Both the position numbers and the translations under genes were made by a program. The notes below the pieces were generated by a model. It saw only the letters and a program-made list of their open reading frames with translations. It made no database searches and was not told the origin of the DNA. A DNA stretch of 64,000 nucleotides from Micropterus salmoides (lineage: Eukaryota; Chordata; Actinopteri; Centrarchiformes; Centrarchidae): positions 17,637,379 through 17,701,378 of the forward strand of contig NW_024041262.1 in NCBI RefSeq assembly GCF_014851395.1, written 5' to 3'. Below, piece by piece: positions 11,452 through 24,000 of the stretch (positions are counted from its first letter, which is position 1; every line of letters begins with the position of its first letter).

Positions 11452-11816
11452 GAAGCAACGAGAGAAAAGCAATACCGTGACTGGCGCGTGGTGCCGATAT
11501 CGTGCATGGCTGCGTCAGAGACCACGCCTCCATGCTGCAACTTTTTCCGGGGATTGCAACCCTCATTTTTGACAACATATACATGTTTGCAGCGGTAAGC
11601 CTAGAAGTCTTCCTGAAACCCATAGTCTATCAGCTATAAATAATCACTGTTATCACGAATTTATAATATTTAACACGTTATTGTTCTGTCATTTAATATT
11701 ATTCTTGAACTAGATTATGTGTGGAAACGGTATTAAAACAACGGGAGCTCTTACTGTAAACAGTATAATTACATATCAATTCATTTAAACACAAGAGGGA
11801 AGCTGCCTGGCATCAA

Positions 11817-11826
11817 GCGCATGCGC
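11817..11826. promoter_or_regulatory. Palindromic NRF-1-type site upstream of lhpp
   Basis: GCGCATGCGC, palindromic within AAGCGCATGCGCTT (11815-11828), ends 20 bases before the lhpp ATG. It matches the core of the nuclear respiratory factor 1 consensus. Such sites are frequent in CpG-type promoters. Function is inferred. Confidence 0.5.
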
Positions 11827-11846
11827 TTTGAGGCTTCCATTTCGCC

Positions 11847-11977
11847 ATGGCTGACAAGGGCTGGCCAGTCTGTGCGAAGAGTTTGAAAGGTGTCATACTG
11901 GACATGTGTGGCGTTTTATATGACAGTGGGGAGGGCGACGGGGTAGCCATTCCTGGTTCGATTGAAGCTGTGAAAAA
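11847..11977 (+). CDS. lhpp: lhpp exon 1 (start, HAD motif I)
   Basis: ATG at 11847. Encodes the N-terminus through VILDMCGVLYDSGEGDGVAI to EAVK. Asp19 is at 11901-11903 and Cys21 at 11907-11909. Donor GTGAGT, phase 2. Confidence 0.94.
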
Positions 11978-14900
11978 GTGAGTGAATACGTTTTAGACGT
12001 TTGTTTGCTACTTGCATGTTTAGCGTATAGAGCGAAGTGCATGCACTCGGTTTGTGGGTCTGTGTACGTGCAGGATTAAAGCAATTACTGAATATATAAA
12101 CAGTGTGAGAGCTTTCTACATGTAAGCGACAGTTTGTTGCCACATAGCACATGCTCCATCCTCACTTTGATCTTCTGACTCTTTCAAAGGCTCAAGGCAT
12201 CTGACCTGCAGCTGCGCTTTTGCACCAATGAGACCCAGGCCACCAGAGAGACGTTTGTAGCCAAGCTCCAAAGACTGGGCTTTGACATCTCTGTGTCTGA
12301 GGTCTTCTCTCCTGCTCCTGCGGCCGTGGCTGTTCTTAAAGAGAGGGGTTTACGGCCTCATCTGCTGGTGTATGATGGTAATGCTTTAGATTGACAACAT
12401 TTTGACATTAACCCATGGTTATCCTCAGCGTCTGACCCTATAAGTAGTGCATATAAAACATTAAGTTGAATGACATTTTCATCCACTTAAACCAGAGTTA
12501 AACAGTTGCTGCTGCAAAGTTAACATGCAGAGCCAGCACACCAGCTCCAGACTGTGATACTTACAACTCTCCTGCTACTATAGCTAACATAACAAAAAAG
12601 TATACTGGCAAACTAGAAAGTAAGCTGAATGTCTGTGGGCAAGTAACGTTACTGACACGCAAAGCATGGCTAGAACGCCTAAAATAGTGTCATGAGATTT
12701 TAAAGATGTAATAATACTTGTTGGTTTTGGTCTTCCATGGGATTTGATGATGAAAAATAAAGACTATCAGTAGATTTATCCTTTTAAAGGACCCAACCAT
12801 AAAAAGTATTAAAATGTATTTAACTACTCTTCTGCAGGACTTGTCCCCGAGTTTGACTGTGTTGACAAGACCAACCCAAACTGCGTGGTGATTGGAGACG
12901 CAGCTGAAAATTTTTCCTACCAGAACCTGAACGAGGCATTCAGGGTCCTCATAGGCCTGGAGAAGCCAGTGCTGTTCTCTCTGGGCCAAGGGTAAGAGGA
13001 TATTACAAGTCGGGAGTCATTACTATATTGCTTATCCCAAGGAACGAGCACAATGTGAAATATAAAATGTCATGACAGAACTTAACAAAACATTTGTGAT
13101 GTTTTACTCTCTTTATAGCCGGTACTACAAGGAGACAGATGGTTTGAAACTAGATGTCGGGGTTTACATGAAGGCTCTGGAGGTACAGTAGGTGCATAAT
13201 TTGCACTGATATATAATGAATTGCTAACAACAGTTCATGTGTATCCATGTGAACAGTAACTAATCATAATCATTATTAACTTATTGTTCCCTCCAGTATG
13301 CCTGTGATTTAAAGGCTGAAGTCATTGGAAAGCCATCCACAACATTCTTCCAGAGTGTTCTCAATGACATGGGGCTTCAACCACATGAGGTACGTAACAA
13401 CAGAGGTGACTGTATGTATCCAGAATACAAGATAGTACAGGTAAGTGTAATGTATGTTGTGGAATAATGAAGACTCTTAATTCAGTTCCTTGATCAAGGC
13501 AAAAATGCTAAATATTTAGCTTTGCTATGGAGATTATTCTGTTTCTATTCTTTGACTCAAGCATGCACTTTGTCACCTTACTTGAAATTCACAGTGATCA
13601 CTCCCTCTGAGTAGTAGACATGCATTAGTCAGCACCTGCAGTCGTACAGTTACATGAAAAAAACACTAAAATGATAAGGAACCAATGGGCAATCGACTCC
13701 CCAAATAGTTTCAGAATGAATTCAATTCACAGGAATTTTAGAGAATGCTTAAGAGAAGCAACATACAAGGTAAATTTATTGTAATGTCTAATTGTCTAAT
13801 TTAATGTCTCTTCAGTTGTACACCCTTGCGTTTTCTATTTTTATTTTTGTTTGTTTTTCTATGCAGATTGTCTGAACATGTGTTTTAATGTCTCCTTGAA
13901 ATCTGCTCATCTCAGTGTATCCCAAGTCTGTGCTCTATCACTGCGGTCTCTCTAAGCATATCTATTTTTAGACCTGGCAGTTGGCACTCTTTTAAAGCTG
14001 GGTTCATCTCAGACTAAGCCTCGCTCTTTTTTCTGGATTTCTTTTTTTTCCCTAAGACATGGCTATATCCACAGCTATATCTGCTGCCCTTTCCAAAGCC
14101 TTCAGTTACTCACACAGGTTTTGATGCAGAGATGATCGATGACGTTTTCTTTTTCCAAAGTGGAAGTTCCTTTCTCTTTGAGTCACTCACTTAATAATCA
14201 AAATGAAACTACTCCCTTCTTGCGGACAAGTATAAATGCTATCATTTCTTTACCAAACTCTTGAGAAGCGAAAGAGGAGGGCTTTCAGTGATGGTAATAA
14301 GGAGAAGGTGATTCCAAGGACTACAGACCTATGGCACTGACCTCCCACATCATGAAGACCCTGGAGAGACTGGATCTGGAACAGCTGCAGCCCATGGTCA
14401 GACCTCTTCTGGACCCCCTCCAATTCGCCTACCAGCCCCGACTAGGAGTTGAGGACGCCATCATCTTCCTGCTCAACCGCATCTATGCCCACCTAGACAA
14501 GCCAGCTAGCACTGTGAGGGTCATGTTTTTTGACTTCTCCAGTGCTTTCAACGCCGGCCGGCCCTACAGGGTGAGAAGCTGACAGCGAGGCAAGTGAATG
14601 TCCCCCGCGTGTCCTGGATTGTTGACTACCTGACTGGCGGACCACAGTATGTGCACCTGCAAGTTGCCACACTGTGGGTCAGACAACGTGGTCAGCAACA
14701 ACGGGGCTCCGCAGGGGATTGTCCTCTCTCTCCCTTCTTCACCATCTACACCACGGACTTCAACTACCACAGTCCTGCCATCTTCAGAAGTTTTCTGATG
14801 ACTCTGCTGTGGTTGGATGTATCAGCAAGGATGACCAGGCGGAGTACAGAGCTGTGGTGGAGGACTTTGTCACATGGTGCAAGCAGAACCGTCTAGACTA

Positions 14901-17900
14901 AAGACTAAAGACTAAGGCTGGTTGTGGATCTAAGGAGAGCCAAGGCACCAGTGACCCCTGTTTCCATCCAGGGGGTCAGTGTGGACATTGTGGAGGATTA
15001 CAAATACCTGGGAATGCACGTTGACAATAAATTGAACTGGGCCAAGAACACTCAAACCCTTTACAGGAAGGGCCAAAGCCATCTCTATTTTCTGAGGAGG
15101 CTGAGGTCCTTCAACATCTGCAGGATGATGCGGAGGATGTTTTATGAGTCTGTGGTGGCCAATGCTATCCTGTTTGCTGTTGCATGCTGGGGCAGCAGAC
15201 TGAGGGTAGCGGACGGCAACAGACTCAACAAATGGATCCGCAAGCCCAGTGATGTTGTGGGATGCTGTCTAAGCTACATGTCATCTTGAACAATGTCTCC
15301 CACCCACTCCATGGCATGCTGCTCAAACACAGCTTTCAGTGCAAGACTTATTCTGTGACACAGAATTTCCCTTCGGATCAATAAAGTATTTCTGATTCTG
15401 AAAATACTTTCCCTAATTAGAAGTTGAATCATATCCCTGTCACAGAACAACCTGCAGGATTCAGTCTGGTACACTTGTTTATGTCATTTCCAGGTGTGAT
15501 CAGTTCTCACTGCACTAACCTTCCTGCATTCAGTCTTGCAGCTTATCCAGAATAATGCAACCTGTTGTGTCCTTTAGCTCGCATTTAAGTTTTAAGTATC
15601 CCAGTTTACTGTAACTGATAATGCTTTGTTCTTCTCATGTCATTATTTTGAATTACAGACCAATGCAAGTCTGGGTTGTTCTTTTTCCTCTCTTCACCTT
15701 GTCTGCCACTGGTTAACATTTTTGGTCTACCGTTTATTTAAAAATCACATTTTCCACACTAATAGGCGATGGTGCAAACACATGTTGTGTAACAAGTACC
15801 TGGTCAGAGGGGAGGATAGCTAAGAAGTTTTTAAAAGAAACTCGAGGAAGAAAGGAGGGCAGGCTGAAATGCATCCAATTGCCGATGATGCTTAGGTAGG
15901 AAGCAGGAACAACAGGAGGAGATAACAATTGGCACTTGATACAATGCATCATATACTGGTGTCACCATCTGATAAAGTAACCAGTGTGTTACCAGTGGAA
16001 AGGTAAATTGATCTAGACAGCCTGGCCCCAAGCCTTCCTGCAGGTACCACAAAGCTGGGATAAACTTTCTATGGGATAACTGCTTCTACACATTTACTAA
16101 ACTAAATTATAAGTTGTCTCTTTCATTACTTCCTCCTCACCTGCAGGCACTGATGATCGGAGACGATCTGGTGAATGATGTAGGTGGGGCCCAACACTGT
16201 GGAATGAAAGGCGTTGCAGTCAGGACTGGAAAATACAGGTGGGTGATGTCCTAAATGCAGGAATGCTTTCAGAGTGAACTATGGTTTCCTTGGCACAATC
16301 TACCAGGCCTGAACATGACTCCGTGTTGGCAAAAGGTGTCCCTATTGGTTAGTCGACTATCCTTTAGCCATGTCAATGCATGCCCTGCTTAAATATCCTT
16401 GAATAGGACTCCAGCTTATTATCAGCTTGTTCTATGGCCTGTGTTTTTTATGCCTGGAGGTAAAAATGAAACAGTTGCTCCCCCTACAAGATTATTCATA
16501 CATTATTTGTAATGCATATCCATATTTCTAAAGCTATTTTTGAAGAAACAGCTTAAAGAAGTAACAGTGAAAAATGTTTTGATGCATTTTAAATAATAAT
16601 ACACATTTTGAAGCTGGTCTGACCATATAAATGTAAAATCAGAAAATAAAAATCAATTAAACTATTTGCCAGGAGGGGGCGCCCTCACACCAGGATTGCA
16701 AATCAAAGTTTCCTGCATAACAAACAGGCTTCCTGTGAGCCAACCATCTTATTCTTCAGTCTTCTAGATTTGTTATTTGATTGAAAATCCGCCGAAAATA
16801 GCTTTATTCTCTCCACATGATGAATGCTGGTCGCCCACAAGGTCATAGTCACCAAGAATTTATGATCCCAAATCTGGAGATTACTGGGGTGCCTTTCATA
16901 TGGTGCAATTACAGAAACATATGGTTGATTATTTTAGATGATTTAGTGGTATTTATGGCTTGAAGAAAAGCGAAAAGTGACTGGGCGTAGGAGGAGACAC
17001 TGTTATGGAACTACACATTATGTCACACACATGTACATTTAAATTTTTGTTCAAAGCACAGGTTCAAAGTCATACTGTAACTCTGGGTTTTTAATAGTTT
17101 TCCTCTATGTAATACGGCCTTAGCCCTAGGTTTTTATATGTCTAATTAAGAAATCTTTATGGAAATGGATGGGGAATCCTGAACATTTACTATTTTAGAC
17201 TTGCGGTGCTGGCTCGCTTTTATCATTTCAAACATGACACCAGTTACTGTGAAGCAGTAGTGGAACAAGTACTCAGATCCTTTACTTAATATAAGAGCAT
17301 TAATACGACAATATGAAAAAGTCCAAGGGATTAGAAGCAAAATATACTCACCTAGAATTGCCTTTTCATCGTTTATTATGAATACTTAAGCAACATTTTA
17401 ACATTGTAGTTGGTCCCGGTGGTGTTATATAAAACTTCTCTTCTGCTGCACATTGCTACACTGTACTGCTTTGTAATTTTTAGGTACAATAATGTACTGC
17501 ATTATCATATGGGTAACGTGTAAAAATTTCGATAGCTAGTAACTTCATGCAATATTTCCCTCTAAAATGTAGTGGAGTAGAAATATCGTGTTGTCCCGCA
17601 TGCACGTAACCCTGTGTAATCTGACTAGCAGCTAAACAACTTCCCCCATCAAGCACTAAAGACTGGGATTGTCGTAAGTCAGTTTATTGACAGAGAGAGG
17701 GTGAAAGTGGGAAATGAAACACAATGACCAAAGTTACTTAAATATCGATGAGTCACAAACACTATACAGTGATAACGGTCTAAGGAAATAACAGAAAAAA
17801 ATAACTACACGTAGCTATAATGCTCTAGTATTACTGTAGCTATCATGAGCTAACATGGCTAATTTAAAGGCAATAAGGTAATGCAATGTTATACAATGTA

Positions 17901-20900
17901 TGCATGATAACCCATACCTAAATAAAGTGAAATTGCCTTACACATAGCACAACCCAAGGTATAAGTAGCCTACAAGCATACTGAAGCATACTAGCATGGT
18001 GCCATCCTGAAATGAGCTCATCAGTCATCATCAAAATACTCCTATTGCACAACAATCAACAGAGATGTAAAAATGGTATGTCAGCGTACTAAAGTAAAAC
18101 AATGTCCCAATGGGGACAGAACAAGTATAAAGTTGCATTAAACAGAACTACTTGTACATAGTACTAAAGGAGGCTACTTAGTACAACAGAGCAAAATAAA
18201 TGTACTTCATTACTTTCTACCCCTGCTGTGGAGGACATCAAACCTCTTCCCTAATATTATTACCATTTTGTTTGGCCATAAAACACAGATTAGTCTGAAG
18301 AGGACCACGCATGACCTGCTCCACTGCTGCAGACTGGCATGGTCTCTGGTCATGTGACCAGAGAACGCTGAGTAATCTGCTTGAGCATCAGTCAGCTCTA
18401 ATCCTGTACTAAGAGCACAGTCACTCACTGTAAAACCTGTCCTGTCTGTACAGAGTAATTCTTACGTTTAGGATGGGAGGATGTGGCTGTGTGTTTCCAC
18501 ACTCTTTTTTTAATGCAAATTTTCAGTGGACTGGGAAGAATCTTTCCAGATTATGTGTCTTCACAATCTTCTTCCAACAGCTCAGTTCAGCTCCAGTGTG
18601 CCGACACTCTGAACAGTGTCCATTATACCTAACAGTGTTTTTTTTTGGGGGGGGCAGAATTAAAATAAATGGGCGATGTTTCCTGCTGAAGAACCTGTGT
18701 GGATTCTGTAACATGACGTGATGTGTTTCAGCTGTGGAGATCTAAATTTATGGACTGGTGAATAAAGTTTTATATGGTGAAATAAAGGCATACTGAAAGT
18801 TATTATGTATGTTGCTAAATAATGTTTTCAGAACAGTACAGTTTAGTGCCATTATAAAGTGTCACTTTTTGTCAGTTTTTTAGTCTGTTGTAGTCATGTT
18901 GTAAGTAGGGATGGGAATAGAGACCCGGTTCTAGGGCTGGGCGATATGGCCTAAAAATAAAATCTCCGATTTTATTTACTTTAATTCAATTTACGATTTT
19001 TTCCGATTTCCCCCCCTACTTAAGGAAAGCAATAAGGTTTGTTGGTCAGTGCGGCTTTGTTCATCGCGGAGAGATTTTCATAATCGGCTGGCTCTCTCTG
19101 TTTCAGGTGTTGGAATAGGTTTGTGGTGCTGCTGCCTTTCACTGCGATAGGCTTTAGGCAAATGTTGCAGCGTGGTGTCTGTTGTTCCTCATCTGTCGCA
19201 GCAAACCCATACCAGTTCCAAACAACAGATGACTTTATTCCTTTCTTGGGAACAAACTTCCCGCTCTCACCGGTAGCCATTTTGTCGCTTGCTGTTGCTG
19301 TTTAGTGTATGATGTTGTCGCTATGGGAAACGAACACTACGGAAACCCCGGGGAGCCAAAAATGTGCTATTACACAAAAACTCGATTTACTTATTTTTTA
19401 AATCGCCCGCAACAAAAAATTCGAATTAATTCATTCAATCGATTTTTCGCCCAGGCCTACCCGGTTCTAAAATTTCTCAAAACCCCTAAAAGTATTCAGA
19501 CCCCTTTAAATTTTTCACTCTTTGTTTCATTGCAGCCCTTTTCCAAAAATCAAAAAAGTTCATTTTATTTCTCAGTAATGTACACTCAGCACCCCATCTT
19601 GACTGAAAAAAACAGAAATGTAGAAATTTTTGCAAATTTATTAAAAAAGAAAAACTGAAATATCACATGGTCATAAGTATTCAGACCCTTTGCTCAGTAT
19701 TTAGTAGAAGCACCCTTTTGATCTAATACAGCCATGAGTCGTTTTGGGAAAGATGCAACAAGTTTTTCACATCTGGATTTGGGTATCCTCTGCTATTCCT
19801 CCTTGCAGATCCTCTCCAGTTCTGTCAGGTTGGATGGTAAACGTTGGTGGACAGCCATTTTCAGGTCTCTCCAGAGATGCTCAATTGGGTTTAAGTCAGG
19901 GCTCTGGCTGGGCCATTCAAGAACAGCCACGGAGTTGTTGTGAAGCCACTCCTTCGTTATTTTAGCGGTGTGCTTAGGGTCATTGTCTTGTTGGAAGGTA
20001 AACCTTCGGCCCAGTCTGAGGTCCAGAGCACTCTGGAAAAGGTTTTCGTCCAGGATATCCCTGTACTTGGCCGCATTCATCTTTCCCTCGATTGCAACCG
20101 GTCGTCCTGTCCCTGCAGCTGAAAAACACCCCCACAGCATGATGCTGCCACCACCATGCTTCACTGTTGAGACTGTATTGGACAGGTGATGAGCAGTGCC
20201 TGGTTTTCTCCACACATACCGCTTAGAATTAAGGCCAAAAAGTTCTATCTTGGTCTCATCAGACCAGAGGATCTTATTTATCACCATCTTGGAGTCCTTC
20301 AGGTGTTTTTTAGCAAACTCCATGCGGGCTTTCATGTGTCTTGCACTGAGGAGAGGCTTCCTTCGGGCCACTCTGCCATAAAGCCCCGACTGGTGGATTG
20401 CTGCAGTGATGGTTGACTTACTACAACTTTCTCCCATCTCCCGACTGCATCTCTGGAGCTCAGCCACAGTGACCTTTGGGTTCTTCTTTACCTCTCTCAC
20501 CAAGGCTCTTCTCCCCCGATAGCTCAGTTTGGCCGGACGGCCAGCTCTAGGAAGGGTTCTGGTCGTCCCAAACGTCTTCCATTTGAGGATTATGGAGGCC
20601 ACTGTGCTCTTAGGAACCTTAAGTGCAGCAGAAATGTTTTTGTAACCTTGGCTGGATCTGTGCCATACCACAATTCTGTCTCTGAGCTCTTCAGGCAGTT
20701 CCTTTGACCTCATGATTCTCATTTGCTCTGACATGCACTGTGAGCTGTAAGGTCTTATATAGACAGGTGTGTGGCTTTCCTAATCAAGTCCAATCAGTAT
20801 ATATAAGGGTCTGAATACTTATGACCATGTGATATTTCAGTTTTTCTTTTTTAATAAATTTGCAAAAATTTCTACATTTCTGTTTTTTTCTGTCAAGATG

Positions 20901-21018
20901 GGGTGCTGAGTGTACATTACTGAGAAATAAAATGAACTTTTTTGATTTTTGGAAAATGGCTGCAATGAAACAAAGAGTGAAAAATTTAAAGGGGTCTGAA
21001 TACTTTCCGTACCCACTG

Positions 21019-21053
<35 letters not shown>

Positions 21054-24000
21054 GGACGGACGGACGGACGGACGGACGGACGAGCAGCAGCAGCAGCAGC
21101 AGCAGCAGGGCGAGAGGCGCCGTCGCGGTGGAATAAAGTTACCGTGGGGGTTAAGTTAGCTCCAAACTACTGTAACGTCAGTGGATGACAGCTACGCTCG
21201 TCACTGAAAGTACGTGCAATAAAACCTTCGCAAGTAAAAAGACAATACTTTATCAATACACCTGTCTGTAAGGTAACGTTAAACATGTAGAAATGGTTAA
21301 TTTAATCATCTCTGTCCTCAGTATCTCATCCTGTATGTTTTATACAAGCACAGCTAACGCTAGCTTGGCATTAGCCAAATGTTAAAAACAAGCTAAATAG
21401 AAAACTGTCTGTCTGGAGCACAGACTGGTCTGTAGTCTAAAAAACTCAGCTGCTGGCTGAGACACACCAGCTGCTCCTCCTTCTACCTGGTAACGTTACC
21501 TGCAGCCAGCGAGAGAGGAAGAGGGACTGATACAGACTGATGTTATTCTTTCTAAACGTCACTCACTACTTGTGATATGTCAGATAAGTTATTGAGTAAC
21601 TTTGCTGTTGTCTAGAAACAACATTTAGCTGTATTTAAAATATTAAATTAAAAACAAGCAGGCAGTCAATATGTACACTTCAATATATCTTTATTTATCA
21701 CAAGTGATATGTCAATATATAACGTTATCGCACAATGAATATTTTCCTCATACCGTACAGGCCTACCTCATGCCCGTTGGGTCTGGTCTTACCAAATAAC
21801 CATCACTAAATAATAGTAAAGTATCGAAAGTGGTATCAATAAAGAATTGGATCGTTAAGCAGTCTCAATAAGGGTATCAATATCAAGAAAAATTAACGAT
21901 CCCCATCCCTAGTTGTAAGACAACATTGCAAATTTGTAAGAAACAAAATAGCCTTAGATGCCGGATGAAGCAGCTTGGGGGGGGGGGGGGGGGGGGGTAT
22001 GTGAATTTATTGCTGCAATACCTGCTTTGAATAACTGACGCATCATGTATGAATTTTTTTCTGAACCACAGCCAGTAACAGGAAATAACATTTGTATGCA
22101 TCTGAAGTGAGGTTACTCATTTAACATAGACACCTCATAACACCTACATATACATGCCATATACATTCCCTGAGAACAAGAAGAGGAAGAGTGACAGTAA
22201 CAGTGTTCTGTGGGACTGTGAGAGAGGAGAGGACGTGAGATTTAACATTTTTTAGCCAAACAGGCGCAGTGAACCCAGGCTTGCTGGGAGCAGCAATAAA
22301 CCCTCAGTCAGATCTGTGAAAACACAGCTGTTTCCAAGTCAACCAGATGCTGCACAGGCCTCAAGTTTGGAGAAAAGACCCCAGGCCCGGTGACAAGACA
22401 GGAAGGAAAAAAGATACAAATCACAGAAGAATCTAATCATATCAGCTTATTTTAAGAAGCTTTTGACTTGACATGTTGTTACTCAGCGCGGACTGCATAC
22501 GACCTAAAATTCTTTCAGCCTAATTTAGAACTGTCAGAAGCAGAAACCTATTTTTTGTGTATTCACTGTCTGCTTTGTTACTGTATTCACAGTAAATAAC
22601 AGAAACAGATGATTCGAGCAAAGATGGATAGCACATGTAACTGCTCACTGTACTTTTTCATATCAGGCACATGCATATGAATGAGCTTGTTATGTTATTG
22701 TGATGGCTCCTGCAGATTATATACAAGAGCGGCGGCCAAGCGAAGTGCCTATCCGGAAAAGGCCATTGATACTATAGGCGTAATATAGGGGTAATTGGAA
22801 TACGGGAGTGTTCTGCTAGCAATCAACTTTCCCTTGTTCTTAAATAATGAGTAAAAGTGCACTTCCCTCAAGGGTACCGTTTGCTCTTTAATGTAGAACA
22901 GGTTAGAAAAGGGGCCTACACAAGAAAATGGATGGAAATTAGACTAAGTGTGGGGATCTGACCCATGTTATTAATCAGCTGCATGGGAACAATCTACTGA
23001 CACTGCACTCTAGTCTAACCCCTGCTCAGCCTTACAGCTCTTATGTGTTGAATGGCAACATTAAATTTAAATTTACAACATTAAAGCTGCAAATCAAAGC
23101 TCAGTACTGACTATACCAAATTCTGTCTATACCACAGGCTATCGAAAACTGTCGCACATCCAAAATCTCTACCAAATGCTTGGTCAGGTTCAGTATTCAA
23201 ACAGATATTTCCTAATTTATATTGTTGATAATTTTGATAAAGCTGTATGTTTGTGTTCTTCAAGGAACTGCATCTACACAGAACCGGATAGCTTTGATGC
23301 TTCATGAAAGCAGGTTCATGTTATGCTGTTCCTTCATGAACTATTTGTAAACCAGTTTAATTGCTAGTGCTACTACAGACACAATTAGATTCTGAACCTT
23401 TTAGTCTTGGCATGCTGTCTGTCTCTCTGTGTGTCTGTGATAATCAAAGAAGTTGGATTTAAGTGCTTTTGATTTAGGCTCAGTATTGGCTTTTGTAATT
23501 CTTCTGAGGAGAAAGCAGTGTAGTGATGTGTCCAATACCAACACGGCATTGATAAGTATTTTGAATGAGGGCCAGTGAGTTAGAGGAAGCCCATATTGTA
23601 TTCCCATTGGAATCTGGCAGAGACTGCACAGCAAACATTTTCACACAGCAGCAACCATCTTCAAAATGGTTTACATTGTAAACCTCTCCCAGTGGCCAAC
23701 GCTTGACTGCTGATATGAGTGTTGGGAAACTGTTTTCCAGGCAGGCCGAGCCAGATTAAACGTCTCCAGAGAGACTTGGTCCCTGATGATAGAAACTATG
23801 AAGCAGTTTGCTGAAACCGCACCCTGGTTCGTTCCCTTTCTGTCTGTGACAGTCACCGAGGGACGACACAGGAAGCTAGCATTGCTGGGGGGATTTGGGG
23901 GGGGGGTTGATTAGTAGCCATGTGATTACCATGCAGGTTAGTTTTTCTTCAGTGTTTTCTCTGTCTGTAAGTGGGTTGCACTCCAAGATCAGGCAGTTTA

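Larger units (their letters stand above)
18906..21911. mobile_element. hAT-like element hosting two nested insertions
   Basis: Inverted ends TAGGGATGGG (18906) and CCCATCCCTA (21911) are flanked by identical octamers GTTGTAAG at 18898-18905 and 21912-21919, the 8-bp target duplication typical of hAT. Within its 3.0 kb lie an inner hAT (18932-19459) and a Tc1 element (19488-21018), followed by microsatellites. The host element's own remaining sequence has no transposase. Confidence 0.85.
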
